From contig NC_092666.1 of assembly GCF_032118995.1 (NCBI RefSeq), positions 11,358,501 through 11,422,500 on the forward strand: a stretch of 64,000 nt of DNA, in the 5' to 3' direction. Both the position numbers and the translations under genes were made by a program. This document shows positions 1 through 29,668 of the stretch, piece after piece. The notes below the pieces were generated by a model. The model was not told the origin of the DNA and searched no databases. It worked only from the letters and a program-made list of their open reading frames with translations. The stretch is from Asterias amurensis. Taxonomy: Eukaryota > Echinodermata > Asteroidea > Forcipulatida > Asteriidae. Position 1 is the stretch's first letter. Each line of letters begins with the position of its first letter.

Positions 1-47
1 ACTGCCTTTAACCTAGCCACCTTTTTCTTAATGCCATGTCTCTACAG

Positions 48-18242
<18,195 letters not shown>

Positions 18243-18249
18243 GAAATGA

Positions 18250-18640
18250 CCCAGATGAGTATTCAACACCCATTTAAGGAATGATGATGGACAAGTTGCT
18301 CTGGTGTGACTATCCCACACTGATAAATAGAAAATTACATGTTATTCCCGATTGAGTAGCTAACACCCGATTAAGAATGACAAACAACATGTTTATCCCA
18401 GATGAGTATCCTGCACATGCCTGCACCCATTTAAGAAACGCTAATGGACAAGTTGCTCCTGTATGAGTACATCTTATTCAGTATCTAACACCCGATTAAG
18501 AATGACAAACGACATGTTTATCCCAGACGAGTATCCTGCACCCATTTAACAACACTCATCAATGGAAAACTACATGGTTTTTTTTTCCAAATGGGTATCT
18601 AACACCCAATTAGAAATGACAAACTATTCAATGCTCATGA
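18250..18640 (+). repeat. Imperfect tandem repeat in the 3'UTR derived from the coding end
   Basis: GAGTATCCTGCACCCATTTAA variants occur at about 18,255, 18,398 and 18,528, resembling GACTATCCTGCACCCATTAA at the end of the coding region. The spacer blocks ATGGACAAGTTGCTC and ACACCCGATTAAGAATGAC also repeat. Confidence 0.8.
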
Positions 18641-19271
18641 TACGTACCAATCCAAAGGACCCTTTCGATGAAATATGCTCATTACATTCACGCATATGCG
18701 TGCAGACCCTATTGGTTGGCAAACGTTACAGAGTTGTGCACTATTAAGCAGACGCGCAAACGCTCCGAGTCACGCAGCCATTAGTCGTGTACAAAACAGC
18801 GGGATGTTTCCTTATTTTTGCCAACCAAAATGTGCAATTTACATATTTCATGGGAAGAGTCTATTGTTTTAATTCGTTCAGTTTACTTAATATTTTACTA
18901 GTTTGAATCAACATAAAACTGTGTGACTTTTAGAGTTTATTATTGAGTTACTTACAGTGTGCAGGCCTTGAACTTTGCTTTTGAAGAGGCGAAGCAATTG
19001 TTCTTTGGTAATGGTTTTTCTATGAGGAAAATGTAAATATTTTGTCTTGGAACTTGCAAAGGCAACCACGGCAAATGCTGTGGGTGCCAGAACCTTGAGA
19101 GTATTATTAATGTAGTAGATTTACTTTTGGAATTTTAGTGTTTTAAGTGTTTTATGAGTTGTAAGGAAAGGTTCATTTCCACTTCTATGCTATCACAAGA
19201 ACAATTATCTTGTTTACAAATACAAATGTATATATACACAGTTGATTCCTTGAGCAAAAGAAATGTGCTTT

Positions 19272-19454
19272 AAAGGGAAGGTACACGTTTGGTAATTAGT
19301 CAAAACAAATATTAACTTAAAAACTGACTTAGTAATGAGCATTGGTGAGCTGTTAATAGTATAAAACATTGTGGGAAACGACTTCCTCTGAAGTAACGTA
19401 GTTTTTGAGAAAGACGTAATTTCTCACTAGAAGTCTTTTACCTTCCCTTTAAGG
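19272..19454. mobile_element. Short internally deleted MITE, subfamily B
   Basis: TTAAAGGGAAGGTACACGTT at the left and TACCTTCCCTTTAA at the right, only about 180 bp apart. The body matches the left half of the 8.6 kb copy, and the right arm is reduced to its tip. Confidence 0.85.
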
Positions 19455-20197
19455 AACTAAATTACTGGCTGGAAGGGATAACCAATAGGTATGTGCTGCT
19501 GATTACAGAATGTAAATTATCATCATTATTATGCTTACAAAAGTACGTTCAGATTTTGTTTGTTGCCCCCTTGAAAATGGAGGTTTTTGGTTTCCAGTTA
19601 AACCATCAAATATTAAACAAAACAAATGAAGTTCTCTTAATATCCAATTACATTAGCCATTTTAAAAGTACAATCACAGCTTGGTTGTGTGGTGTTAGGA
19701 TTGTTTATAAAGATCGAGTATGATTGATTTCTAACGGTGACAGAAACATGAAGTATTTAGTTCAGATTTACTATTTTTCTTATATAATTTTTGCTCAGGT
19801 GTTGTTAAATAAGTTTGCGGTGAAAATCCTGAGCAGCAAGGCCCTTGAGGCAAGGTGAGCTTTTCTGTGGAAGTTGACCCATGCATAAAGATAATGACTG
19901 TGGTCTGCGTGATAATATCAGGGCTCTACTTAACTGTACAAATTGTGATTACTTTTTGTCTTTTTTAAATGTTTCACAATCTATTTGGTTAGTATTTTAA
20001 ATTTGGGCATTATTAAGATAGGTAGATGTGAGGTATTGTTTTAATAGCTAATTATAATTTTTTTTGTTCAGAAGTTCCTTTTTGTACACCTTGATCAATA
20101 TATTTGTTGTGTTTAGTTGAGAACATTTCTATAGTTGGTTTTACTTGGAAAGTAATGTATACTTAAAACTCAATTTCCTGTTCAAAGAATTGTTTTA

Positions 20198-20203
20198 AAT
20201 AAA
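20198..20203 (+). terminator. Candidate poly(A) signal, TTC3-like gene
   Basis: AATAAA in AT-rich sequence about 1.95 kb after the stop. It is followed by a GT-rich stretch (TTGTGTGGTTATTG). Confidence 0.35.
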
Positions 20204-20683
20204 TTGTGTGGTTATTGAAGTGACAATCATCATACAAGTTCAACACATTTAATTTGTTAAAGTCTTTATTAACATATCAAATTCAATTCAAAACATTCAA
20301 CAATAAGACATATAAATGTACACCAGTGGTATTGCTGACAAAACAAAACAAAACAGTCAAAAGGCACAAAGGGACTTCACCTAAACACAGATTATAAGTT
20401 TCAGGCTTCGTGTAACTCCACAGATTGTCAGCTCCAGAGATGAGATCATTAGGTGGATTTGCAACAGCACCATGTATAATTCTCTTTTTGATTAGCATTT
20501 TTATTTTTTTATTTTTTATTGAAGTCGCCAGACACACAAGGCCCTTCAAGGTGTTGGTTTTGAAAAGAACCGGTGGTTTACAACTTGACATTTTGATCAG
20601 TATGCTTAGATCGTTTTCTGGAATTGAGACCGTACAGTTTGAATTCAGTCAATTGTCAATTAAGCCTAAAACCTTGCTTCTAC

Positions 20684-20880
20684 CAGGGCCCAATTTCTTA
20701 GAGCTGCTTTAAGCACAAAAACCAGCTAAGCACAGCAAAATCATGCTTACCAAAAAACAGCTAAAATACATTTTCAGATGTAGGATTTGTGACTGGTTTC
20801 CTGCTTATTGTTGCTTAGCAGAAATCTTTTAAGCAACTGTTTTTCTACTGAATTAAGCAGCTCTATGAAATTGGGCCCTG
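20684..20880. mobile_element. Foldback MITE, GGGCCC family
   Basis: CAGGGCCCAATTTCTTAGAG at the left and CTCTATGAAATTGGGCCCTG at the right, with TTAAGCA-type blocks mirrored inside. It lies between the 3' ends of the TTC3-like gene and CFAP45. Confidence 0.85.
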
Positions 20881-20980
20881 TTACAAAAAAAAACAGTGTA
20901 GGCAGTATTTCGCAACACTTTATCAATATGCAGTTTTGGTCTTCGTGATTTCACAACTGCTGTGTGTAATGCTCTATTAA

Positions 20981-21195
20981 TATAGACGACGTGACCTCTG
21001 ATGTCACCCGAAAACCATAACATTATTCGCGCGCATACCGCCGGGCAAAACCTTTGTGTTTTGGCAGCCAGCTAGAAAGTGTATGCAATCTTACCATGAC
21101 AACATGTCTTTTTGCCCGGCGAAACATGGCTGGCGTATACAGTGTTTTGTCAACATAGGGCGGTTTGAATGTAAACATAGGTCACATTGTCTATA
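20981..21195. mobile_element. MITE with TATAGACGACGTGAC ends
   Basis: The left TATAGACGACGTGACCTC and right GGTCACATTGTCTATA are inverted. A second copy of about 90% identity by eye is at 37,967-38,179 in MRPL39. Interior marks: GCCGGGCAAAACCTTTGTG and TTTTTGCCCGGCGAAACATG. Confidence 0.85.
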
Positions 21196-21489
21196 GACAC
21201 AACAAAAAAGAAGCTATATACCATCCCTATAGTGGGAAGTTTATAATACATGTATCCAACTTCCGGTAGGTAATCGTGACTGCGGCCAATGATAAAAAAA
21301 ATGAATACAAAACCCCATACAGATAGGTAACTAATAAAATACAACAACATGTTTTAATATATACATCTTATGTACATGTAGCGCATGAAACCCACAACAT
21401 AAAGTGTATTCCATACTGGACGAATGTTTTTAAAGTAAATTGTAAATTTATACAAAAACTAAAACCATCTTCTGATTAGAAATTTGAAA

Positions 21490-21495
21490 TTTATT
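21490..21495 (-). terminator. Candidate poly(A) signal, CFAP45
   Basis: AATAAA on the minus strand, about 290 bp after the CFAP45 stop. The intervening 21,496-21,786 is AT-rich and shows nothing else. Confidence 0.35.
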
Positions 21496-21786
21496 TGGGA
21501 AGTACAAAACAAATTATAAATTAAGCACTTTTTTTAACATTAACTTAAACTGAAGGCCTCAAGTTGGACGGTTTAAATTCTGGAAGATTAAATTTTGATA
21601 GCTTTAAATTTACAACTGGAGATTTTCATTGGACGGATTTTACTTTCCCGAATTGGAAGCTAGTGGGGAGCCTTCAGTGTACCATCATTGAATTATTACT
21701 GTGGTATACAGGAAACTAAACCATCATGGCAGTCGTAGTCAAGTGTGATAAAGATCTATTATGTTATCAGGGAATAATTATTGAGC

Positions 21787-24700
21787 TTAAGTACTGAAAC
21801 CTGCCAATGCTGGGGCATCTATCCTCCGTTCAACCTCGGCACAGTATTTCTCTGGGACGCCAGCATTTCTGTGAAAAGAATAAGAAAAATACTTAAGGAT
21901 AGGAAACATTTTTTGTAGTTCTTTTTTTTTATAGGCAAGTTTGCGTCAAACAAGAGTAAAAGCCAGTCTTGGTAAGAGCCTTCAAAAAGAAAAATATTAA
22001 AAATGAAAATAACTCTGGGGAGCTGGAGGTATGAGTTGATATTCCTCTTGAAATAGTATATAATTGTTGGATGGATGAAAATAATCCTAGACGTTAAACC
22101 AATGTTTGTATGAGAGAGATTGGCTGATGCCATTTTGGTGTTTGTATTCCCCTGTGGGAGTTTGCCAAATTCCCTTAAGGGGAGGATCATCTAAACAAAC
22201 ATGACAAACAGATATTGTTTCATTGATATAACTCACCTTAACTCCGACAGTTTCTTTTGCTTGATAGAGTCCAACTTGTTCCTGCGAGCCCTGGCCTCTT
22301 CGTTGATGCGAACCCCTTCCTCAAAGAACGAATGACGCTCAGCGACCTTCAACTGTTCCTTCTCCCTGATCTGTCGACGGACTTCCTCGGCGTGGTCGAG
22401 ACGCTTCATGTGATGGTCCACCTCCTCAGAGTTCTCTTTGTGCATCGCTTCATTCTGTGCTCTATTGGGAGAAGGAGGGAAGAGGGGTCGGAGTTTAGCC
22501 AAGTTTTAGAACAATGTGTTACTCAAAAGTGCTGAAGTACTGTTTCTGCAAGTCTTTGGTTTCCATGGAGAAACACACAAAGGGAGCAGAAGTCCCCACC
22601 AGTGTTGTACTGTTTAGTTTATTTGTTGCTTTCTCTTGTATAAATTTGTTTATTTGTTTTGTAAAGCGCATTGAGAGTACTTGCAGTACTGAATTGTGCT
22701 ATATAAGTATTTCTTCTTATTATTATTAGATACATCTGAGTTTGAGACTGACACAAAGACTGAGACCTGCCTTCCCGAGACCAGCCCTTCCTAGAATGAG
22801 AACAAGACCAAGACCGTGACAAAAAAGGTCTTGGTACCGAGAGCAGGGCCCAATTTCATAGAGCTGCTAAGCAAACAAATTTGCTTAGCATGAAATTTCT
22901 GCCTCGATAAAAACAGGATTACCAACCAAATTTCCACATGGTTTTCAGGATGAGCAAACAGCCGAATATCGGTAACAAGCAATATGCAACAAACAAAAAT
23001 TTGGTTGGTAATCCTGTTTGTATCAAAGAAGAAATTTCATGCTAAGCAAATTTTTGTGCTTAGCAGCTCTATGAAATTGGGCCCTGGTCCTCAGACTTTG
23101 GTCCCCACAAAAATGTTCACTGTGAAACTGGGTCCCCACTACCATTGGGTAAGAGACCCGACGTGGGCCGGTGGATATAAGTATTTCTTCTTCTTATTAT
23201 TATTAGATACATCTGAGTTTGAGACTGACACAAAGACTGAGACCTGCCTTCCCGAGACCAGCCCTTCCTAGAATGAGAACAAGAACAAGACCATGACAAA
23301 AAAGGTCTTGGTACCGAGAGCAGGTCCTCAGACTTTAATCCCCACAAAAATGTTCACTGTGAAACTGGGTCCCCACTACCATTGGGTAAGAGACCCCACG
23401 TGGTCCGGTGGATGACCAACACGTTTGTGAAGAAAAAAGTCAAGAACTTTTCTCTGTTTCCCCGCTGTTTGAAACTTAATCTCTGTCAGCCACATTCCCA
23501 CTTATTTTGTACGCAATTAAAAACAAAATTAAAAAGTAAAATCTTACTTCAGGACGCGTTCAAACTCATGTCGTTCCCTCTTGGCCTGTACAGCCAAGAA
23601 ATGCTCCTTGTTCTGCACCTGGACTTCTCTGGCAATCTTGAGCATCTGTTCTGTCTCAGCCTTCTTCTTGGCCTCCTCCTTCTCTTTTTGTCTCCACTCT
23701 CGCTCTCTTTGCTCCTGGTTGCGTTTTGCTCGGAGGGCGTCCTTCTCGGCCATGTAGTCCTTTGCCCTCTCCTGTGTGATTCAAATATTTATAGTTTCGT
23801 CAAAAATAATAATCGTTTGGGCTTGAGCAAAGTCAACTTTACTAGAGCAGGACTTGAAACAACGACCTCGAGATTAAAATACTGTCGCTCTACAAATTGA
23901 ATACAGCTCTATGTTGGTGGTCTCCCTTTTCGTCACAATCTTTGTTCATGGGTGCCTAATAACGATCATAATGGCTGCTTGTATAGCATTCAATCGGTCA
24001 CGCAGTTATGCTGATGTCGCTCAACGCTATTACCCCAGAAGCTGCTTTCACAAAACTTCATGCAACTGTGTTTAGTCCACATGTGTTAGTTGGGCACATG
24101 CAGTGGTTTTACACAGTTTCCTAAAGTTTCATAAGATTGGCGACTAACAGCTTGATTTGTCGTCAAGTTTTTGAGGAAAAAGAAAAGTGTAAATCACAGA
24201 GCAATGTTTTCAGCAGAAATCCGTTGTACATGCTGAACAATGTCCGTCTCACTGAGACAAACATTATTTTCGTGAAACAGTAACATTTTAAGAGAAGTTT
24301 TTTACCAGCATTATCTTTAAATCGACGACTTTGTGTTTTGTGTTGTACAAAAAATACACAAACTCTCTAAGTACGGACATCTACTTTACCTGCATAGCTC
24401 TGAGCCTTGCAATCTCCTTCTCCTTCTCCAGTTTGATGCGTTCCTGCTCGGCCTCAAACTCTGCCTCACGCTGCGCCTTCTTCTTCATGTACTCCGTCAC
24501 CTTCAGGTCAGCCATCTTTTCTTGTTCCTGGCGACGGATGCGTTGTTCCTCTGCCTCCTGATTGGCTCGTGCGATCTCTTTCTGCGCTTCTAGGGTCATT
24601 TCATGTTTGCGCTCCAAATCCTGGAAGATTAAGAGAGCAGGATATGATTGAGAACTATCAAGATGCTGGCTAAGTGTAAAGTCACTTTGCAAACAGGAAC

Positions 24701-27700
24701 CAGACTATCTTGTTCTTCCAGCCTCGGTTTGGTAACATTGATATCAATGGGAGAAATTCAAGATGGCTGCACCATGATAAAGGGCTATTGTTACAATAGT
24801 TTAGCTGGTTTGTTAACATTCAACAACCGCTAAAGATTGCCCAAAGGCGACTTTCAGGGATTCAAATATCTGTGGTATCAATTTGTGTATGCTGCAGGCC
24901 AGAGATGTGGTTGGCACCCATTATCATCCAAACCCAATATCATGACTCTGCTTACTGTAAACTTAGAATCAGCGCTTTCAGAAGAAGGGAATACCTCGCT
25001 TACATCCAGCGTATTTCATGGGTTAGTAGGATGTTTTTGATTGTTGGCATTATTCGCTTACACAGCTAGCGAGGAAATTTGGCGCTTATGGTGATCATAA
25101 CCGCAACTCAGTGACAAATTTGTTGTCCTTTGTTTTTCCATCTTCTTGCTTGTGGTCAAGCCAGTCCCTTTCCTTCACCCCCCCCCCTTTTTGCCCCCTA
25201 TTCATTGTTTACCCCCTGCTTTTTACGTATGCTTTCTAACCCCATTCATGTATTTCCACTTCACTGCTTATGTTTCACTTAGTTACCTGTTCATGTTTGT
25301 TGTGTTGTCATTTAGCCTTTGAGACAGACTCTGCTAGGTGGAAACGTCAGGCCATTAACTATTTTTTTGCTTTTATACTCTCGGTCCATTAGGTTGGTAA
25401 GTTGTTTGCAACAGCTAATTCTATTTTCTCAAATTTCTAACTAGTTAGATTAAAACAAACACCAGAAACCGCAGATCAATTTACCTTGAGATCTTCCACC
25501 TGGAGTTTTTCCAGATACTTCAACATGTGCAGGGCTTCCTGGTCCTTACGTTCCTGATCCAACAATCGCTCCTCCTCCCTCTGGGCAATTTGAGTCAGGA
25601 CTTGAGAAGCACCCCTAATGGAAAGAGAACAGCATAATTAACATCAAACTTGTGTGCCATTTCTATTTACATCCATAGATTAGAAGAGATGGAAGAAAAT
25701 AAATTTATGTGAAGTGTCTTGCTTAAAGTCACAAGTGTTCTGAACCATATTCTGCTGATGAAAATTACCAGGGCCCAGTTTTATAAAAACTGGTAAGCAG
25801 AAAACACTGCTTGACAAATTTATTTGCTTAGCAAAAATTGAGTCGTGCACCTGCGACAACAATGCAAACATAATATAATTTTGGCTGGTCACCTGATTCT
25901 GCCAAGCAATACTTTTCTGTGTTTTTAGTGTTTTTGTGTTTGCAGGCTGTATGAAATTGGGATCTGAGCTTAGGTCCAGTGAGCTTTATCGCTCGGCCAC
26001 GAGACTGTTTTAAAAATAGACAAGAGTTATGACATCGCCAGTCTGAGTTTAATTTCAACCAATCAACACACTCACTCGTATCGCTCTTCTTTCTTTTGCG
26101 CTTCGATCTCCTCTTGGAGTTGTAGCGCCCTCTGTCGTTCAACCTCCATCATGAGATCCAGTCGTTTCTCTTCGTCCGTCATCTCTCCCTTGATCTGACC
26201 CTTCTCCAGAATCTGGGCATCTCGGATGGCGTGGCACTTGGCGTTGAGAATGAGCTGAAGAGGGTAAATGGGGGAAAAACGAAAATCAGTTACAGGAGGA
26301 AAATATTTCTATCAATAGGGGCCATTGCCTTGGTGCCCCATGCCCTTAACATTTTCAAAATTTTCTCTCATAGATGGCATTGATCAATGCAAAGGCCAAG
26401 TCACACAGGCCCCGAAAACGAGAACGAAAGCGATAACGATAAAAATGCATGCCCCTCGATTGGTTGAATGAGCGTGGGCGTATTCTGCGTGGAGCATTTC
26501 AACCAATTGAGGGCGTGCTTTTTTATTGTTATCATTATTGTTCTCGTTAACGGTGCCTGTGTGACTTGGCCTTAAAACAGCTTTGTCCATATTGCAACAA
26601 GAACAGAGTAACGTTGAAAGACATTGGACATATTCATTTTGGATTTTCCGAGATATCTCAAAAAGGCGAACACCTTTTGGAATGAAGTTTTCACTTGTGT
26701 GCATTTACATAGGATGAATACAGTCAAACGGTTCTTTGCCTTGAAGCGTTAATTTTTTTTTAGGGCGGGGAGGGGGGGGGGAAACTTGCATGAAAAACAT
26801 TTTTAAAGCTCAATTCAAGTCTTGTTCTTTTCTTACCTCATTGAGATGTTTGATTTCATCTTCCTGCTCTTCTTGTTGCTCCTTGGCTTTCTGAAGGAGA
26901 TACTCCGCCTTCTGTCTCGCCTCTTCATCAAGATCGTTCAGTTTCTCGTTCTTCTGTCTGGCTCGGTCCAAAGCCTGCATCTGTAGCTTGCGATCGTTAC
27001 TAGCTTCCTGAAATATTACGGGGGAAAAATATTACATTTTTATCTCCGTCTTCTACTATTCATCTATTACACCGGAGCTTTAATTTTATAGAGTTTCCTC
27101 ATGGACGATTTTGAGCTTTTGACTATGTCATTTTGATTTCCACTTCAACTAAATGTAAGCGCAGGAAAAGGCATGTTAACGCAGAGAGCTAGTGTCCACC
27201 AAAGAATGGTGAACGTAGCTTTCAGTTTGCTGGACCTCATTGGAACAATCTCCCTCTTCACATCAAACAAGCTACCACCTTAAACATGTGTTTAAAATAA
27301 ATCCGTAATTCTCGTTAACGAGAATTTGTATTGTTTTGCTGTTTTCTCAAAAAGTAAAGCATTTCATGGAATAATATTTCAAGAGAAGTCTTTCACCATT
27401 GCCTTCTGTAAACCCTGTAAGTTATGTGTAAATCTGTGAACTTTTTTTTTTTTTTCTGAACCGAAAGGGTCCAATGGCTTTAACCGTCTGGTGCTTACAA
27501 TGAAAATTTGTCACACAAAATGTGAGACCATGAAAAGCCAGTCATCGCCAATGACCGAATGACATCCGTACACTCACCTGTATTGCCTCTTTCTCTTTTT
27601 GTCTGTGTTGTTCTGCTGCAATACGCTCCTGATGTGTCAATACACGAGCAGCGTTGATAATCCTCTGGTATTCACCGAACGGTAACACGACTGACTGACC

Positions 27701-29260
27701 GGACGGATCATCCTGAGGTACACTGTAGGGCGGGGCAGGAACAGGGCACAGCAGAAACAGGGAAGAAAAGAGATGAAGAATTATTAATACAAACAATAAA
27801 ACCAATCTATGACCCCAACTTTAAAAGGGAATATCGTCATGATCATATAGAAGGGCTGTGGCTAAGCAAGGATTAATAAACTTTGAACACAATCTGTCGC
27901 GCAGAATCGCTGATGATAGTCCCCCGTTCAGGCTTCTAAATAACCCACGATCTCCACAGTAATTGCCATGGTGCCCTGTGCTTTTGCTGTGGTGCCCTGT
28001 GCAAGGTTTCTGTACAAATTTGCATTTTTCTCAAAGAGGTGCACTTCACGAGAGGGAAATTGCTGTGCCCTTTTTCAAGGGCAAAGTTAATGGCCTGCCC
28101 TTTAACTTTAAAAGCTTTGCTTGTAACCATTTATATTTCGAAAAGCATTTAGTCCAACGCAATCCATTTGATGTATCACACTTACATTAAATTTCTGATC
28201 AGGTCTTTCGTGATGACTTGGACGGTTTCTTTCTTTTTTTGCGTTCTCCTTCTTTGCCCACCAGCCGACTGCGTCTGAAGTACAACTTCCTCGGACTTGG
28301 TCTCATTCTGTCGTTGTTTGGCGTTTGGAGCAGTCCCAAAGAGCGACTCATCCACTGAGGAATTTTTGCTGACGGTGAAGTACTTTCTTGTGTTTGCATG
28401 GCGGGAACCGTTGCTACCGGCCGACTGCGTGCTGATTACACTGCGAGGCTAAATGAGGAGAATTAAATTTAAGATCAACAAGAGAACTTTGTGTGAAAAC
28501 TGATGATGTTAAATTGGCAGTGAGTAGGACTATGATGGTGAATATTTGTTTCAACCTTCTGTCATGTCTGTGGTGTTCTTTTGGTGAATGCTGCTGCCAA
28601 AGTGAAAGATGCGGTTGGTATTCACTGGCATCCCCTAGGCCTAAATAAAACGCAATGTGGATTTAAAGTTCTTGAAGGAAACACTGTTCTTTAATCTTGA
28701 TGATATGATTATGAAAATAAAACCTTTTCCACGTTTTCTCAACAAGACACACACTGCTGTAAATTGAAACATTCACAGGTATCTTTTATTGTATCTTTCT
28801 TGATAATGTTGCCTTGTGTTTGTAAAGTAACATTGTGTTGAACAATAAGTAAAATAATGATTGATGAATGATGACCTTAAAATAGTAAACATGTTAAATA
28901 AACTAAGAATTAACTAAATTTAACTATAAAAACAAGATTCGATTGGTACAGTTTGACAACTGTAATGTCACAGCCCAAAGCAAAACTACACACCACAAAA
29001 CTAAACCAAAGACAAAACACCAGCCATCCAAGGGAAGTATTTAATATTCTACATCATCATGCATGTTGCAAATAATCGAGCTTATTTGCAATGCTTTTGT
29101 GTTTTACAGTTTACACGGCAACAGGAAGTTGTGACTTTGTTGTGTCTCAACAACAAGCTAAATACGTCAAAATAAATGGTTAATTTTTGCTCAAAAACAT
29201 CGCCAAATCTACTTACAATTAACGATCCCAAAACGTTTATGATTTAACGATACTTACCAT
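21787..29260 (-). CDS. CFAP45: CFAP45, cilia and flagella associated protein 45 (complete, 10 exons)
   Basis: Coiled-coil microtubule inner protein. The family lines the lumen of axonemal doublet microtubules in motile cilia and sperm flagella, and is reported to bind AMP. Exons (transcript order): 29258-29260 (ATG only), 28186-28448, 27578-27722, 26837-27007, 26076-26254, 25485-25614, 24390-24620, 23548-23771, 22237-22461, 21787-21868. They sum to 1,653 bp, so 550 aa against a remembered 551 in human. Family blocks seen in order: VDESLFG, VITKDLIRNLIVPQDDPSG, VLTHQER, LILNAKCHAIRDAQILEK, EKRLDLMMEVER, REAEFEAEQERI, DALRAKRNQE, FEEGVR, VPEKYCAE. All junctions keep frame. It is almost entirely charged alpha helix with no membrane segment. 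The first coding exon holds only the start codon. It is divergent from MRPL39, so promoter sharing is likely. Confidence 0.95.
22701..23415. repeat. Direct duplication in a CFAP45 intron, one copy split by a MITE
   Basis: Block one is 22,701-22,846 plus 23,087-23,174. Block two is 23,175-23,415. Both read ATACATCTGAGTTTGAGACT, GGTCTTGGTACCGAGAGCAG, CCTCAGACTTTG/AAT and CCACTACCATTGGGTAAGAG. The first is interrupted at GAGAGCAG by the foldback element 22,844-23,086; the second reads straight through. Confidence 0.9.
22844..23086. mobile_element. Foldback MITE, GGGCCC family, with a paralogous empty site
   Basis: CAGGGCCCAATTTCATAGAG and its inverted copy form the ends. Longer mirrored blocks are TTTGCTTAGCATGAAATTTC and AACAGGATTACCAACCAAA. 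The uninterrupted duplicate at about 23,320 shows the empty site. A close copy is at 45,842-46,081. Confidence 0.9.
25770..25965. mobile_element. Diverged foldback MITE, GGGCCC family
   Basis: Left CCAGGGCCCAGTTTTATAAA and right TGTATGAAATTGGGATCTG, with GCTTAGCA-type blocks inside. It is older than the copies at 22.8 and 45.8 kb. A reverse B-box-like remnant (GGTCCAGTGAGC...CTCGGCCACGAGAC) follows at about 25,975-26,010. Confidence 0.65.
26391..26573. mobile_element. Short MITE, GTCACAC family
   Basis: AAAGGCCAAGTCACACAGGC at the left and GCCTGTGTGACTTGGCCTT at the right are inverted. It lies between two CFAP45 exons and is related to 8,432-8,603. Confidence 0.85.
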
Positions 29261-29619
29261 TTTATTTGTTCTTGGCTTTTCAGTTTGAAACACCTTTTAA
29301 TAAATCGTTTTTGCTAGAAGTTTTATTGTAGATTTTGATGAGTGCCGTGTTATTTCTGTGTTGTCTTCCTTTTTTGGTCCAAAGATCACACACAAACGCC
29401 GCATGCGCGAAAACTATTTACGTGACCGTCGCTTAGATACAACGAGTCGTGAAGCGCGTACTCTCGCGTGACTCACCGAGATTTGATTCTGACAAACTCT
29501 GGGGCTCGGGTCAAGGTTCACAATAAGAGTCGCATGTGTTCTCAAAAAATAGTCAACTCGTCTTCAACTTTATTCTTGATTCTCTTTGGCTGTGGACACA
29601 ACTACAGGTGGAAAACACA
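29261..29619. promoter_or_regulatory. Divergent promoter region shared by CFAP45 and MRPL39
   Basis: Only 359 bp separate the two start codons. The middle (29,395-29,480) is unusually CpG-rich for this window and contains CCGCATGCGCGA, close to the NRF-1 palindrome known from many mitochondrial-protein genes, plus TTACGTGAC (CREB/ATF-like) and CTCTCGCGTG. No TATA box is placed convincingly. The start sites are unknown, and an X-box for ciliary RFX factors was not clearly found. Confidence 0.6.
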
Positions 29620-29668
29620 ATGAAGTGGTTGAAACACACGTTGTCTGTCCGTCGTTTTGCGTGTAGAT
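29620..29668 (+). CDS. MRPL39: Predicted first coding exon of MRPL39 (transit peptide)
   Basis: ATG to the donor AGAT|GTAAGT gives 16 codons and one base, with Arg/Lys, Leu and Ser and no acids, typical of a matrix-targeting peptide. Its phase fits the next exon (T+GT, then ATG). It lies in the CpG-rich divergent promoter area facing CFAP45, where a first exon is expected. Confidence 0.75.

Larger units (their letters stand above)
18243..20215 (+). other. Probable 3'UTR of the TTC3-like gene
   Basis: AT-rich non-coding sequence follows the stop. 18,250-18,640 holds an imperfect tandem repeat of about 100-150 bp with CAACACCCATTTAAG-like and ACCCGATTAAGAATGACAAA blocks. A short subfamily B MITE is at 19,272-19,454. 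AATAAA at 20,198-20,203 is a candidate poly(A) signal. The transcript end is not proven. Confidence 0.5.
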
